A program made the position numbers and the translations under genes. A stretch of 64,000 nt of DNA from Limnomonas spitsbergensis (taxonomy: Eukaryota > Chlorophyta > Chlorophyceae > Chlamydomonadales). Below the pieces are notes generated by a model, which saw only the letters and a program-made list of their open reading frames with translations, was not told the origin of the DNA and did not search any database. The stretch spans positions 7,500,501 through 7,564,500 of the forward strand of contig JAYJMM010000041.1 of NCBI GenBank assembly GCA_037349105.1, read 5' to 3'. Of the stretch, positions 63,948 through 64,000 are shown piece by piece. Each line of letters begins with the position of its first letter. Within the stretch, counting starts at the first letter, position 1.

Positions 63948-64000
63948 GTGGGCACACTGCTGCAGTCCATTTTAGTAAGGTTCGGCTACACGTCAGCTAC

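Noticed and set aside
62934..63975. 285- and 334-codon ORFs on opposite strands
   Set aside because: Minisatellite units of length divisible by three keep both strands open; the composition is simple repeat.

Overview
The window looks like nuclear DNA of a flagellated green alga. The evidence is spliced genes with GT-AG introns, very often starting GTG; many interstitial runs related to the plant/green-algal telomere heptamer (CCCTAAA); a chromovirus retrotransposon; a LINE with RNase H and a C-terminal restriction-like endonuclease (the Dualen/RandI layout known from Chlamydomonas); and two genes needed only for motile cilia. A prasinophyte such as Cymbomonas would fit, but the species is inference. 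Nothing looks bacterial.

Layout. 1-4246 (-): 5' part of a kintoun-like PIH1 gene (dynein arm preassembly), running off the left edge. 4448-4711 (+): a small RING protein, divergent from it. 4.8-7.5 kb: an ankyrin-like relic, a MITE and dispersed short repeats. 7573-27457 (-): a complete 16-exon ARMC2-like gene (about 945 codons) whose introns are mostly minisatellite, including a 3-kb polypyrimidine satellite. 27802-34118 (+): a complete 7-exon short-chain dehydrogenase, divergent from ARMC2. 34615-35795 (-): a complete 5-exon PDCD5 gene, convergent with the dehydrogenase. 36-45 kb: endonuclease and LINE relics, an orphan exon and a 2.5-kb CAG-rich satellite. 45540-47727 (+): an F-box/leucine-rich-repeat gene. 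51681-57565: a full-length LTR retrotransposon with perfect target-site duplication and frameshifted pol. 58060-58947 (+): N-terminal exons of an RBR-type ubiquitin ligase. 59.7-60.3 kb (-): an hAT transposase relic. 61.7-63.5 kb: satellites. 63882-63947 (+): one exon resembling a ubiquitin-conjugating (UBC) fold.

The most striking observation is a recurrent pattern. In almost every gene here the intron next to an exon carries tandem, partly decayed copies of that exon's end together with its splice site: exon tail plus donor downstream, or acceptor plus exon head upstream. I see it at more than a dozen junctions in at least four genes. It suggests that intron minisatellites in this genome are seeded at exon-intron junctions and leave arrays of redundant splice sites.

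Functionally, DNAAF2-like (axonemal dynein assembly) and ARMC2-like (linked to radial-spoke delivery and axoneme assembly) are both motile-cilium genes and lie about 3 kb apart on the same strand. The dehydrogenase and PDCD5 are housekeeping-type neighbours. The exon models were built by eye from reading-frame continuity, splice motifs and family resemblance; intron phases match at every join described for the complete models.
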